A DNA stretch of 51,449 nucleotides. Origin: Salegentibacter tibetensis (GTDB taxonomy: Bacteria; Bacteroidota; Bacteroidia; Flavobacteriales; Flavobacteriaceae). A program made the position numbers and the translations under genes. Positions 8,491-18,056 of the stretch are shown here, piece after piece. The first letter of the stretch is position 1; every line of letters starts with the position of its first letter. The stretch spans positions 1-51,449 of the forward strand of contig NZ_JAIQZA010000030.1 of the NCBI RefSeq assembly GCF_020164485.1, written 5' to 3'. The notes beneath the pieces are model-generated. The model did not search any database, was not told where the DNA came from, and saw nothing but the letters and a program-made list of their open reading frames with translations.

Positions 8491-11043
8491 ATGGCAAAGA
8501 ATTTAGTGATTGTAGAGTCCCCTGCCAAGGCGAAAACCATCGAAAAATTTTTAGGAAAGGATTATAAGGTGGCTTCCAGTTTTGGACATATTGCCGACCT
8601 GCCTACAAAAGAATTAGGTGTTGATACCGAAGGTAATTTCAAACCAAAATATATAGTTTCTAAAGACAAGAAAGATGTAGTTAGAAAACTCAAAGGTTTT
8701 GCAAAAAATGCAGAAATGGTATGGCTGGCAAGTGATGAAGACCGGGAAGGAGAAGCTATTGCCTGGCATCTTGCCGAAGAGCTTAACCTTAAGAGTGATA
8801 AAACCAAACGAATTGTTTTTCACGAGATCACTAAATCGGCTATTCTTAAAGCGATAGATAATCCGAGAGATATTAATTATAACCTGGTAAACGCCCAACA
8901 AGCCCGTAGGGTTTTAGATAGGTTGGTAGGTTACGAGCTTTCGCCGGTTTTATGGCGAAAAGTTAAGGGAGGTCTTTCAGCTGGTAGGGTGCAATCTGTA
9001 GCGGTTAGACTTATTGTAGAAAGGGAACGCGAAATTCAAAATTTTTCTGCGGAAGCTTCTTTTAGAATAGATGCCGAATTTACTACTGAAGATGGTAAAT
9101 CTTTTAAAGCTAAAATTCCCAAGAATTTTGATACCCGTAAAGAGGCCGAAGCATTTCTTCAGCAAAATTTGGGATCAGATTTTAAAGTTGCAGAACTTAC
9201 TACCAAACCCGCAAAGAAATCTCCGGCACCGCCATTTACCACTTCAACCTTACAACAGGAAGCCGCGAGAAAATTATATTTTTCAGTAAGTAAAACCATG
9301 ACCATGGCGCAGCGTTTATACGAAGCCGGTCATATTACTTATATGAGAACAGATTCGGTAAACCTTTCAGAAGATGCGAGAAAAGGTGCAAACGAGGAAA
9401 TTTTAAAAGCCTACGGAGATAAATATGCAAAATCCCGACAGTTTAAAGGAAAAACCAAAGGTGCGCAGGAAGCTCACGAAGCGATTAGACCAACAAATTT
9501 TGCCAGTCATTCGGTAAGGGCAGATCGTGACGAACAGCGTTTATACGAGTTGATCTGGAAACGATCAATTGCCTCACAAATGAGTGAAGCCCAATTAGAA
9601 CGTACAAACGTGAAAATTGAAGCTTCTAAACACGATAAGCAGTTTACTGCAAATGGGGAAGTGCTTAAGTTTGATGGCTTTTTAAAAGTTTATCTGGAAA
9701 GCACCGATGATGATGATGATGAGGCAGAAGAGCAAAACGGAATGTTACCGGCTTTAAAGGAAAATCAGCCTTTAAATAACAAGTATATAACCGCAACCGA
9801 AAGATTTACAAGGCCACCATATAGATATACTGAAGCTTCTTTGGTGAAAAAACTGGAGGAATTGGGAATTGGACGACCTTCTACTTATGCGCCTACAATT
9901 TCTACTATTCAGAACAGGAATTATATTGAAAAAGGATCGGTAGATGGTACAGAACGCGAGTATTTGCAGTTTGTGCTAAAAGGCGAAAACATTAAAGAGA
10001 ATAAACTAACGGAAAACGTTGGAAGTGATAAAGGGAAGTTAGTGCCAACTGCTGTGGGAATGGTAGTGAACGATTTTCTTGTGAATCATTTTTCCAATAT
10101 TCTGGATTATAATTTCACCGCGAGAGTTGAGCAAAGTTTTGATGATATCGCTGAAGGAAATGAGGAATGGACACATATGATGAAGGAATTCTATGAAGAC
10201 TTTCATCCGCAGGTAGAAGATGTTGCCAAAAATGCCGACAGGGAAGTTGGAGAAAGGATTTTGGGTGAAGATCCCGAAACCGGAAAACCGGTTAGTGTTC
10301 GTTTAGGAAAATTCGGGCCAATGGTTCAGATTGGTTCGGTAGAAGATGATGAAAAACCAAAATTCGCCAGTCTTGGACCAGACCAAACTTTAGATTCTGT
10401 TACCTACGAGGAGGCGATGGATCTTTTTCAGCTTCCGAAGGAATTGGGAGAGTATAAAGATGAAAAAGTTGAGGTAAACAACGGTCGTTTTGGTCCTTAT
10501 GTGAAATTCGGCAAGAAATATGTTTCCCTGGAAAAAGGAGAAGACCCGTTAAACGTAGATTTTGATAGGGCGATGGAGTTGATTAAGGAAAAGGAAAAGG
10601 CTGATGCGCCAATTCACCATTATGAAGATATGCCGGTTCAAAAAGGGGTAGGTCGTTTTGGGCCTTTCTTAAAATGGAATGGTATTTTCATTAACGTGAA
10701 TAAGAAATACGATTTTGATAACCTTTCTATTGAAGATATAGAAACCCTAATCGAGGATAAAAAGCGCAAAGAGCGCGAAAAATTGATCCATAACTGGGAA
10801 GAAGAAGGAATTAGAGTAGAAAAAGCACGTTGGGGAAGGTTTAATATCATTAAGGGTAAAACCAAAATTGAATTACCAAAAACCACCGATGCGGAGAGTT
10901 TGAGTTTAGAGGAAGTGAAGGAAATTCTTGAAGAGAAGTCTAAAAAGAAGAAAAAGACTACAAAAAAGAAAGCTCCTGCAAAAAAGACGGCCGCCAAGAA
11001 AAGCACTACGAAAAAGAAAACAGCTACAAAAAAGAAGAAGTAA
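8491..11043 (+). CDS. topA: DNA topoisomerase I (type IA)
   Basis: This 850-residue enzyme relaxes negatively supercoiled DNA through a transient 5'-phosphotyrosine link. The TOPRIM domain shows E9 (NLVIVESPAKAKTI) and the D82-x-D84-x-E86 metal site. The active-site tyrosine is Y284 in HITYMRTDSV. Instead of Cys4 zinc fingers the C-terminal third has repeated TOPRIM_C-type units (about 610-790; RLGKFGPMVQIG, NNGRFGPYVKFG, GVGRFGPFLKWN, RWGRFNIIKGK). It ends in a Lys/Ala/Thr-rich tail of about 35 residues, likely a nonspecific DNA-binding tail typical of this phylum. It is followed after three bases by the arginase-fold gene. Confidence 0.98.
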   Translation: MAKNLVIVESPAKAKTIEKFLGKDYKVASSFGHIADLPTKELGVDTEGNFKPKYIVSKDKKDVVRKLKGFAKNAEMVWLASDEDREGEAIAWHLAEELNLKSDKTKRIVFHEITKSAILKAIDNPRDINYNLVNAQQARRVLDRLVGYELSPVLWRKVKGGLSAGRVQSVAVRLIVEREREIQNFSAEASFRIDAEFTTEDGKSFKAKIPKNFDTRKEAEAFLQQNLGSDFKVAELTTKPAKKSPAPPFTTSTLQQEAARKLYFSVSKTMTMAQRLYEAGHITYMRTDSVNLSEDARKGANEEILKAYGDKYAKSRQFKGKTKGAQEAHEAIRPTNFASHSVRADRDEQRLYELIWKRSIASQMSEAQLERTNVKIEASKHDKQFTANGEVLKFDGFLKVYLESTDDDDDEAEEQNGMLPALKENQPLNNKYITATERFTRPPYRYTEASLVKKLEELGIGRPSTYAPTISTIQNRNYIEKGSVDGTEREYLQFVLKGENIKENKLTENVGSDKGKLVPTAVGMVVNDFLVNHFSNILDYNFTARVEQSFDDIAEGNEEWTHMMKEFYEDFHPQVEDVAKNADREVGERILGEDPETGKPVSVRLGKFGPMVQIGSVEDDEKPKFASLGPDQTLDSVTYEEAMDLFQLPKELGEYKDEKVEVNNGRFGPYVKFGKKYVSLEKGEDPLNVDFDRAMELIKEKEKADAPIHHYEDMPVQKGVGRFGPFLKWNGIFINVNKKYDFDNLSIEDIETLIEDKKRKEREKLIHNWEEEGIRVEKARWGRFNIIKGKTKIELPKTTDAESLSLEEVKEILEEKSKKKKKTTKKKAPAKKTAAKKSTTKKKTATKKKK

Positions 11044-11046
11044 TTT

Positions 11047-12207
11047 ATGGATTTAGATTTTCTGAGTCCCCTTTCTGAAGATTTGCTTAAGGAGATCACC
11101 GGTTTTGGTGAGCATTCCCTGGGAAATTCAGTAAAAAAACATACCGCCTCCCAAGGTTTGCCAGATTTAGATGGCATACAAATGGCGGTGGTTGGTGTTA
11201 AAGAAAACCGTCTGGGAGAAGAAATAGACTTTCTTGATTTTATAGATGTAAGAAAAGCATTTTATAGTCTATTCCCAGGAAACTGGCATATTAATATTGC
11301 CGATCTTGGTGATATTGAAAAAGGGGAAACGGTAGAAGATACTTATTTTGCATTACAAACACTGGTGGCTCAACTGGTGAAAAAAGATGTGATTCCGGTG
11401 CTTTTGGGCGGAAGCCAGGATTTAGTTTACGCACAATACCGGGCTTACGATACTTTAGATCAAATGGTAAATCTCGTGAATATAGATAGCCGTTTTGATC
11501 TTGGTGACGCTGAAAAACCAATTAGCAACAGGTCTTACGTTGGTAAGGTGGTTGTGAACCAGCCGTATAACTTGTTCAATTATTCTAATATCGGGTATCA
11601 GACCTATTTTAATTCGCAAGATGAAATTGAATTAATGGAGCGCATGTTCTTTGATGCTTATCGTTTAGGGGAGGTGACCAATAATATCAAATTGGTAGAA
11701 CCGGTGATGCGGGATGCAAATATGGTGGCCATAGATTTGGGGGCTTTAAGTGCGCCTTCATCGGGTTCCCGGGATATAGCTTCACCAAACGGATTTGACG
11801 GTAAAGAAATTTGCGCACTCTCAAGGTATGCCGGGATTAGCGATAAAGTGAGTTCCTTCGGAATTTATGAATATGATAATTTAAAATTCGGAAATTTGGG
11901 CGCCATGTTAATGGCCCAAATAATGTGGTATTTTGCAGAAGGTATAAATTACCGTACTAATGAAAATACTATTTCAGCAAAAAAAGAGTTTATAAAGTAT
12001 CAGGTTCCTATAGATGATGAGGTTTTGGTGTTCTATAAAAGTCCTGTGAGTGGGAGATGGTGGATAGAAATTCCGTTTCTTGCACATATAGATACTAAAT
12101 TGAAAAGGAGTACGTTATTACCTTGCAGCGAGGAAGATTACCTGGAGGCGTGTAACCAGGTGATTCCGGAAAGATGGTATAAAGCAAAAAGAAAAAACGA
12201 AGTTTAA
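11047..12207 (+). CDS. Arginase/formimidoylglutamase-fold protein with degenerate metal site
   Basis: This 386-residue protein has the arginase-deacetylase (ureohydrolase) layout and would usually be annotated formimidoylglutamase (HutG). The motifs are in order but the manganese ligands are not. The GGxHD position reads GGSQD (121-125, His to Gln). The DAHxD position reads DSRFD (147-151, His to Arg). The DxDxxDP loop reads DLGALSAP (from 230, second and third Asp lost). From known arginase chemistry I infer a non-catalytic or changed-function member. It lies three bases after topA and just upstream of gldKLMN, and no hut genes are nearby, so a histidine-degradation role is doubtful. Binding or scaffolding linked to neighbours is possible but unproven. 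Confidence 0.8.
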   Translation: MDLDFLSPLSEDLLKEITGFGEHSLGNSVKKHTASQGLPDLDGIQMAVVGVKENRLGEEIDFLDFIDVRKAFYSLFPGNWHINIADLGDIEKGETVEDTYFALQTLVAQLVKKDVIPVLLGGSQDLVYAQYRAYDTLDQMVNLVNIDSRFDLGDAEKPISNRSYVGKVVVNQPYNLFNYSNIGYQTYFNSQDEIELMERMFFDAYRLGEVTNNIKLVEPVMRDANMVAIDLGALSAPSSGSRDIASPNGFDGKEICALSRYAGISDKVSSFGIYEYDNLKFGNLGAMLMAQIMWYFAEGINYRTNENTISAKKEFIKYQVPIDDEVLVFYKSPVSGRWWIEIPFLAHIDTKLKRSTLLPCSEEDYLEACNQVIPERWYKAKRKNEV

Positions 12208-12254
12208 AATAATTTCAGGCATTCTTGGTATTTACTGTATTTTTACCTAAAATA

Positions 12255-12285
12255 TTGTTTTTTAAAAAATAATTAGATAGGTTTA
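12255..12285 (+). promoter_or_regulatory. Candidate promoter of gldKLMN
   Basis: TTG (12255-12257), 20 bases, then TAGGTTTA (12278-12285), one base off TAnnTTTG. Transcription would start around 12290. That leaves too little leader for the ATG at 12296 and supports the ATG at 12323 as the gldK start. Confidence 0.5.
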
Positions 12286-12322
12286 CTGCCGTAAATTGAG
12301 ATGTCTTAACCTAAGAGAAACT

Positions 12323-13687
12323 ATGAAGAAATTTATTTCGCTAATAGCTGTTCTAGCCTTGCTTTCAAGCTGTGGGCGTGGAGATCGTGGTCAGCTGGTT
12401 GGTGCGAAAGGTGAGAAGTGGAATCCGGAGAAACCGCTTGGGATGACATTAATTCCGGGGGGTGCGTTTATTATGGGTAAGTCTGATGATGACATCGCGG
12501 GCCAACGCAATGCACCACCTAAAACGGTGACAGTGCGTTCATTTTATATGGATGAAACTGAAATCACCAATGCCGAATATCGCCAGTTTGTCAATGATGT
12601 TAAAGATTCTATTGTTAGAACCGAATTAGCAATTATGGCCGAAAATATGGGTGAGGCTGAAGGTTCAGGCGGGATCGGTGATTATGCTTTTATGGATGCC
12701 GATGAAGGTAATATGACGCCTTATGAGGAATATATGTTGAATACTTACGGCCAGGGAGGTCCCTCAGATACCTACGAGAACCGTCGATTAAATAAAGACA
12801 TAGATATTATATGGGATACAAATGATTATCCAGATGTTTATTATGCCGAGGTGATGGATATGATGTATATCCCAATGGAAGAGGTTTATAATGGTCAACG
12901 TACCATAGATGTTGAGAAACTTAAATTTACTTACTCCTGGATGGATATGCAGGGTGCTGCAAAAAATCAGGGGAATAGAAGTGAATACATTCAAAGAGAA
13001 GAAATTCAGGTTTATCCCGACACTACAGTTTGGATAAGAGATTTTAATTATTCGTATAATGAGCCTATGCACAACGATTATTTTTGGCATAGTGCTTTTG
13101 ATGATTATCCTGTTGTAGGCGTTACCTGGAAACAGGCAAGAGCTTTTACCCAGTGGAGAACTTTATATCATAACTATTACCGAAGAGAAAAAGGAGAACA
13201 CAATGTGCCTTCTTACCGTTTGCCAACCGAGGGTGAATGGGAGTACGCTGCCCGTGGCGGTTTAGAAGGAGCTACTTATCCTTGGGGTGGGCCGTATGCC
13301 AAAAACGATCGAGGATGCTTTATGGCAAACTTTAAACCATTAAGAGGGGATTATGCAGCAGACCAGGCCTTATATACCGTTGAGGCAAAATCTTACGATC
13401 CCAATGATTACGGATTATATAATATGGCCGGAAACGTTGCAGAATGGGTAGATTCTTCTTACGATCCTGCTTCTTATGAATATATGTCTTCAATGAACCC
13501 TACTGTAAACAATCCTGATGATATGCGAAAAGTAGTTCGTGGAGGTTCCTGGAAAGATGTGGCTTATTTCCTACAGGTAAGCTCAAGAGATTATGAATAT
13601 GCAGATTCTGCGAGAAGCTATATTGGCTTTAGAACAGTTCAGGATTACCTCGGAACAGATGTTACCCTAAATCAACCAAACAGATAA
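12323..13687 (+). CDS. gldK: Gliding motility/T9SS lipoprotein GldK
   Basis: GldK is an outer-membrane lipoprotein that forms the periplasmic ring of the type IX secretion system with GldN. I chose the ATG at 12323 (454 residues) because it gives a clean lipoprotein signal (MKKFISLIAVLALLSSC, acylated Cys17). An in-frame ATG at 12296 would add nine residues that do not suit a signal. Nearly all of the mature protein is a formylglycine-generating-enzyme-like (FGE-sulfatase) domain: PGGAFIMG near the start, RLPTEGEWEYAARGG, and RGGSWKD...IGFRTV at the end. The two catalytic Cys of true FGE are missing from the last motif, as expected for a structural protein. It is the first gene of gldKLMN. 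Confidence 0.97.
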   Translation: MKKFISLIAVLALLSSCGRGDRGQLVGAKGEKWNPEKPLGMTLIPGGAFIMGKSDDDIAGQRNAPPKTVTVRSFYMDETEITNAEYRQFVNDVKDSIVRTELAIMAENMGEAEGSGGIGDYAFMDADEGNMTPYEEYMLNTYGQGGPSDTYENRRLNKDIDIIWDTNDYPDVYYAEVMDMMYIPMEEVYNGQRTIDVEKLKFTYSWMDMQGAAKNQGNRSEYIQREEIQVYPDTTVWIRDFNYSYNEPMHNDYFWHSAFDDYPVVGVTWKQARAFTQWRTLYHNYYRREKGEHNVPSYRLPTEGEWEYAARGGLEGATYPWGGPYAKNDRGCFMANFKPLRGDYAADQALYTVEAKSYDPNDYGLYNMAGNVAEWVDSSYDPASYEYMSSMNPTVNNPDDMRKVVRGGSWKDVAYFLQVSSRDYEYADSARSYIGFRTVQDYLGTDVTLNQPNR

Positions 13688-13736
13688 TTAACAAAACCTA
13701 TTTAACCAGTAGAAAATCTAAATCTATTTTATTATT

Positions 13737-14399
13737 ATGGCAAAATCAAATTCAACAAAGAGAATAACAAACATGGTGTACGGTTTAGGTGCATCAGTAG
13801 TAATATTAGGTGCGCTTTTCAAAATTATGCACTGGCCAGGTGCAAATCCAATGCTTATTGCAGGACTTGTAGTAGAGGCTCTTGTATTTGCGTACTCAGC
13901 ATTTGAACCTACAGACGATGATCTTGACTGGTCTTTGGTATATCCTGAATTGGCCGGAGGGCAGGCAAATCACCGTAGTGCCACAGTAATTGAGGATGAA
14001 AAAGAAACTAAGGGACAACTTTCTAAAAAACTTGATGAAATGCTTAAGGAAGCTAAGATAGATGCTAGTTTAATGCATAGTCTTGGAGACAGCATTCGTA
14101 ATTTTGAGGGTGCAGCTAAAGGGATTGCTCCAACCATAGATGCTATGGCTTCTCAAAAGAAATACAGCGAAGAGCTTACAACAGCTGCTACGCAAATGGA
14201 AACATTAAACAATATTTATAAGGCTCAGGTAGAATCGGCCTCACGTCAGGCAGAAATCAACCAGGAGGTTGCTGAAAATGCTGGTAAATTAAACCAGGAA
14301 ATGGGATCGCTTGCAGCGAACCTTTCCTCTTTAAACGGTGTGTATGGTGGTATGCTTACTGCTATGAACGGCACCCGTAGTAGCGTGGCGACTAATTAG
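13737..14399 (+). CDS. gldL: Gliding motility/T9SS motor protein GldL
   Basis: This 220-residue inner-membrane protein is the proton-conducting stator-like part of the GldLM motor that powers type IX secretion and gliding. Two membrane helices occupy about residues 13-31 (VYGLGASVVILGALFKI) and 38-55. The second carries a buried glutamate, E47 (GLVVEALVF), at the position known from Flavobacterium johnsoniae to be essential. K29 and H32 in KIMHWPG are also conserved. The rest is a cytoplasmic coiled-coil-like tail. It lies 49 bases after gldK and 53 bases before gldM. Confidence 0.97.
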   Translation: MAKSNSTKRITNMVYGLGASVVILGALFKIMHWPGANPMLIAGLVVEALVFAYSAFEPTDDDLDWSLVYPELAGGQANHRSATVIEDEKETKGQLSKKLDEMLKEAKIDASLMHSLGDSIRNFEGAAKGIAPTIDAMASQKKYSEELTTAATQMETLNNIYKAQVESASRQAEINQEVAENAGKLNQEMGSLAANLSSLNGVYGGMLTAMNGTRSSVATN

Positions 14400-14452
14400 T
14401 GAATGCATTATCCTGAAAACCTAAATTTTTAAAGAACAAAACTAATTAGCAC

Positions 14453-15997
14453 ATGGCGTCCGGACAACAAACACCAAGACAGAAGATGATTAACCTGATG
14501 TATCTGGTTTTCATCGCAATGATGGCACTAAATATGTCTAAAGAGGTTCTTACGGCCTTTGGTCAAATGAATGAAGATCTTGAGGAATCTAACATAACTA
14601 CATCTCAACGTAACGAAATGGCAATGGCTGGTTTGGCCGCCAAAGCTGAAGAACAACCTGCAAAATATGAAGAATTAAAAGCTAAAGCCGAGCAAATCGG
14701 GACGCTTTCTGATAATCTTTATGCAACAGTTGGTAATTTAAAGAATGAATTATTGGGAGATGTCGATGAGGAAGATAGAAGCAATTATGAAGCTATGGAC
14801 CGTTCTGATAAGCTTGATAACTTGTTTTTTGCGAGTGGAAGGGTGACTCCAAGAGGAGAAGAATTTACAACGGCTATAGATGAATATAAAAATCAGGTAC
14901 TTGCTATCCTTGGAAATGATTTTCCTGAGATTAGAAGGAAAGTAACTAAAGATTTTTCTACGGAAGAGGTAACCAATAACGAAAATGTAACCAAGCCCTG
15001 GTTAATGTACAATTATCAAGGGTTTCCATTAATAGCTTCTCTTACAAAGCTAACGCAGATACAATCGGATATTAGAACAACAGAGAATGATATCTTATCA
15101 TCAATGCTTGAAGGGCAGCTACAAAGTGATGTTTCTTTAACCAACTATCAGGCGATAGTGGTACCGGATAAAACGGCTTTTTTTAGTGGTGAAAACTTTA
15201 AGGGTAAAATTGTTTTAGGTCGAGTAGACCCTACCCTTAAATTTGAAAACGTTACTGTAAACGGTAATAAGGTGGAAAGCACACAGGCCGGTCAGGTAAT
15301 GTTGGATTTCCCTGCTGGAAATGTAGGAGAAAGAGAGATTGATGGAGAGCTTCAGTTTAAAGAAGGAGATTCAATTGTTAGGATTCCAATTAATAGTTCC
15401 TACGCGGTAATTCCAAAACCTAATTCTGCAGTTATTTCTGCCGATAAAATGAATGTACTTTATCGTGGGGTTCAAAATCCTATGACGATTTCCATTCCGG
15501 GTGTTGGAAGTATAAGTGCTCAGGCTCCGGGACTTTCTCCTGCAGGTGGTGCAGGCCAGTATATGATGAATGTTACAACATTGCAAGCTAGAGAAGTTGC
15601 TATTAATGTAAGCGGTAAACTTCCTGGTGGAGAGACTGTTTCAGATAGTAAAACATTTAGAATTAAGGATATTCCTCAACCTGTGGGAACAGTAAGGGGA
15701 GAAAATGGGTCATTGCAGATGCAACGTAATAGTTTAGAGATTTCTACTATTAGTGCCAGCCTTCCGGACTTTGACTTTAACCTTGATCTTAATGTTACAG
15801 GATTCAGTTTTAAAGTACCTGGACAACCTACGATAAGGGTTAATGGAAGTAAATTGGATAACAATGCGAAAGCCGCTTTAAGAAGAGCCGGAAGGGGAGA
15901 AACTGTTCAGATCTTCGATATACAGGCAGGTATCGCTGGTAATTCCAGTTACAAACTTAAAAAGGTGGCTCCTGTTATTGTTGAGTTGACAAACTAA
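14453..15997 (+). CDS. gldM: Gliding motility/T9SS motor protein GldM
   Basis: This 514-residue protein has one N-terminal membrane helix (MINLMYLVFIAMMALNM) that joins GldL in the inner membrane. A long periplasmic part of four domains (D1-D4 in known structures) reaches the GldKN ring. The start MASGQQTPRQKMINLMY is characteristic. Periplasmic D2-D4 motifs such as KTAFFSGENFKGKIVLGR and the C-terminal VPGQPTIRVNGSKL are visible. Length is normal. gldN begins 13 bases after its stop, so the two are cotranscribed. Confidence 0.97.
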   Translation: MASGQQTPRQKMINLMYLVFIAMMALNMSKEVLTAFGQMNEDLEESNITTSQRNEMAMAGLAAKAEEQPAKYEELKAKAEQIGTLSDNLYATVGNLKNELLGDVDEEDRSNYEAMDRSDKLDNLFFASGRVTPRGEEFTTAIDEYKNQVLAILGNDFPEIRRKVTKDFSTEEVTNNENVTKPWLMYNYQGFPLIASLTKLTQIQSDIRTTENDILSSMLEGQLQSDVSLTNYQAIVVPDKTAFFSGENFKGKIVLGRVDPTLKFENVTVNGNKVESTQAGQVMLDFPAGNVGEREIDGELQFKEGDSIVRIPINSSYAVIPKPNSAVISADKMNVLYRGVQNPMTISIPGVGSISAQAPGLSPAGGAGQYMMNVTTLQAREVAINVSGKLPGGETVSDSKTFRIKDIPQPVGTVRGENGSLQMQRNSLEISTISASLPDFDFNLDLNVTGFSFKVPGQPTIRVNGSKLDNNAKAALRRAGRGETVQIFDIQAGIAGNSSYKLKKVAPVIVELTN

Positions 15998-16010
15998 TAA
16001 AATTTAGAAG

Positions 16011-16904
16011 ATGAGTTGGAGAGGATTTTTATTGAATGCTTTGGTGCTGGTTTTTACGGTAGCATCCTACGGGCAGACAAATATTTTAAATGCCAAAGAT
16101 CCGGATGATATCGGTAAAAAGACCGAAGCCCAGATTCAAAGTGGTAAAAACGATAAGCCACTGGAATATGGATACATTGAAGATCGTGATGTGTTATGGT
16201 CTAAAAATATATGGGAAAAAATTGACCTCAATGAAAGGGTTAATTTTCCTCTGTACTACCCAATAGATAAAAATAATATTGGTAACAATCGACGTTCACT
16301 GTATGATGTTTTGGTTTCTGCCATTCAAAGCGGTGAAATCCAAAATATTTACGCCGATTCTTACTTCACTGAAAAACGTACGCTAAAAGACATTGAGGCA
16401 ACTATATCCAAGGTGGATACTACAGATCTTGGTATTGAGCAGTATAATGCAGGTGAGGAAGTAGATCAGCAATTTATTGACAGGAGAGATCTTGGTGCTG
16501 CTGATATTGCTGCATATCATATTCGTGGAATGTGGTATTTTGACAAGCGCCAGGCCGAAATGAAATATAGGTTACTTGGGATTGCTCCTGTAGCTCCTGA
16601 TGTTAATTTTATAGACTCTGGTCAAACCGATCTTGTTGAGCTTTTCTGGGTTTGGTTTCCCGACGCAAGAGGAGTTTTACACGAGAATAAAGCCTTTACT
16701 GGAAGCAGTTCTGCACAAACCGTAACTTTTGATCATCTGCTGAATTCAAGAAGATTTGATGCAATGATATACAAAGAAGACAATGTCTATGGCGATCGTG
16801 AGGTAGATGATTATATTGTAGATAATGCTTTTATGGAACTTTTAGAAGCACAACGTATAAAAGAACAAATAAGAAACTTTGAACTGGATATGTGGAATTA
16901 CTAA
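16011..16904 (+). CDS. gldN: Gliding motility/T9SS protein GldN
   Basis: This 297-residue exported protein forms the periplasmic ring with GldK. It has a Sec signal peptide ending near SYGQ (about residue 22). The mature part has the family pattern: ARDVLWSKNIWEKIDLNERVNFPLYYP-like block (about residues 58-84), YFTEKRTL, then DKRQAEMKYRLLGIAPVAPD. Length is usual. It ends the gldKLMN operon and is followed by a hairpin terminator 20-50 bases on. Confidence 0.97.
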   Translation: MSWRGFLLNALVLVFTVASYGQTNILNAKDPDDIGKKTEAQIQSGKNDKPLEYGYIEDRDVLWSKNIWEKIDLNERVNFPLYYPIDKNNIGNNRRSLYDVLVSAIQSGEIQNIYADSYFTEKRTLKDIEATISKVDTTDLGIEQYNAGEEVDQQFIDRRDLGAADIAAYHIRGMWYFDKRQAEMKYRLLGIAPVAPDVNFIDSGQTDLVELFWVWFPDARGVLHENKAFTGSSSAQTVTFDHLLNSRRFDAMIYKEDNVYGDREVDDYIVDNAFMELLEAQRIKEQIRNFELDMWNY

Positions 16905-16930
16905 AGTCCTTAAGTTTTAATAATTAAGAA

Positions 16931-16957
16931 AAAAGCGTTCCAGTAGGAGCGCTTTTT
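16931..16957 (+). terminator. Rho-independent terminator after gldN
   Basis: An 11-pair stem containing one T-G pair (16931-16941 with 16946-16956) closes an AGTA loop. A-rich and T-rich flanks make it a good terminator for gldKLMN. Confidence 0.85.
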
Positions 16958-17000
16958 CTATTTAAGACAACAGGTTAAACTATAAATTTTATTTTAAACT

Positions 17001-18056
17001 ATGTTAGATTATATAGTAGTTGGATTGGGTTTAAGCGGAATTGCAATTAGCCGGAAACTGGAAGAAAGAAATAAACAGTTCATGGTTTTTGAAGATAATT
17101 CTCAAAAGTCTTCTTTGGTTGCAGGCGGGTTATTTAATCCGGTAATTCTAAAACGTTTTACGTTAGCCTGGAACGCCAATAAGCAGATGAAAATTGCTAT
17201 TCCGTTTTATAAAAAAATGGAGGAGAAATTACAGGCTAAAATTGTACATCCCATAGAGATCTATAGAAAATTCTTTTCAGCCGAAGAGCAAAACAACTGG
17301 TTTGAAGCAGCCGATAAACCTTTGCTTTCTGAATATTTAGACACCAATCTCGTTAAAGATATCAATCCTAATATTCCGTCTGAATTCTCGTTCGGCAGGG
17401 TTCGGAAAACCGGAGTGATCAATACCGATGTTCTCATAAAAGAATACCGAAATTACCTGGAAAATGAATCTATAATTCATTTTGAAAGATTTGAGTATGA
17501 TGCTCTCCAGATTAATGAGGATTCAGTAAGTTATAATGGGGTTTCAGCAAAGCAAATCATCTTTTGTGAAGGTTTTGGAATGCAGCATAACCCTTTCTTT
17601 AATTACCTTCCGCTGCGCGGAAATAAAGGGGAATACATTACCATTTATTCTGAAGAATTACAGCTCGAGGAAGCGGTGAAGTCTTCGGTTTTTATTATTC
17701 CGTTAGGCAATAATTTATATAAAGTAGGGGCAACTTATAATAATCAGGATAAAGATCCACAACCGGGTAAAGAAGCCAGGGAAGAATTGGAAAAGAAAAT
17801 CGAAAAACTTATTAGCTGTAAGTTTGAGGTGGTAGACCAATCTGCTGGAATTAGACCGGCCAGTAAAGATCGAAAGCCTATCTTGGGAAGGCATCCTAAA
17901 TATAAAAACCTTTATTGTTGTAATGGGTTTGGAAGTCGGGGTGTTCTTATTTCCCCGATGGTTTCAGAACAATTAATCGCGTTTGTTGAAGACGATTTGC
18001 AACTTCCGCCGGAAATTGATTTACAAAGATTCAATAGGAAGCATTATCAAGCTTAA
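17001..18056 (+). CDS. FAD-dependent oxidoreductase (DAO/glycine-oxidase-like family)
   Basis: This 351-residue protein has an N-terminal Rossmann dinucleotide-binding motif (IVVGLGLSGIAIS, residues 5-17). The DAO-family layout follows: VAGGLFNPVILKRF in the first third, a substrate domain, and the C-terminal GIRPASKDRKPILGRHP with CCNGFGSRGVLISP, typical of amine or amino-acid oxidases of the glycine/D-amino-acid oxidase group. Substrate cannot be read from sequence. No signal peptide is seen. It directly follows the gldN terminator, and its stop codon overlaps by four bases that of the convergent DUF983 gene. Confidence 0.88.
   Translation: MLDYIVVGLGLSGIAISRKLEERNKQFMVFEDNSQKSSLVAGGLFNPVILKRFTLAWNANKQMKIAIPFYKKMEEKLQAKIVHPIEIYRKFFSAEEQNNWFEAADKPLLSEYLDTNLVKDINPNIPSEFSFGRVRKTGVINTDVLIKEYRNYLENESIIHFERFEYDALQINEDSVSYNGVSAKQIIFCEGFGMQHNPFFNYLPLRGNKGEYITIYSEELQLEEAVKSSVFIIPLGNNLYKVGATYNNQDKDPQPGKEAREELEKKIEKLISCKFEVVDQSAGIRPASKDRKPILGRHPKYKNLYCCNGFGSRGVLISPMVSEQLIAFVEDDLQLPPEIDLQRFNRKHYQA

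Noticed and set aside
8562-9165. Minus-strand ORFs inside topA
   Set aside because: They overlap the TOPRIM motifs of topA and have no independent support.
10638-11177. A 179-residue minus-strand ORF opposite the topA tail and the start of the arginase-fold gene
   Set aside because: Its Phe/Val-rich run is the antisense of the Lys-rich topA tail.
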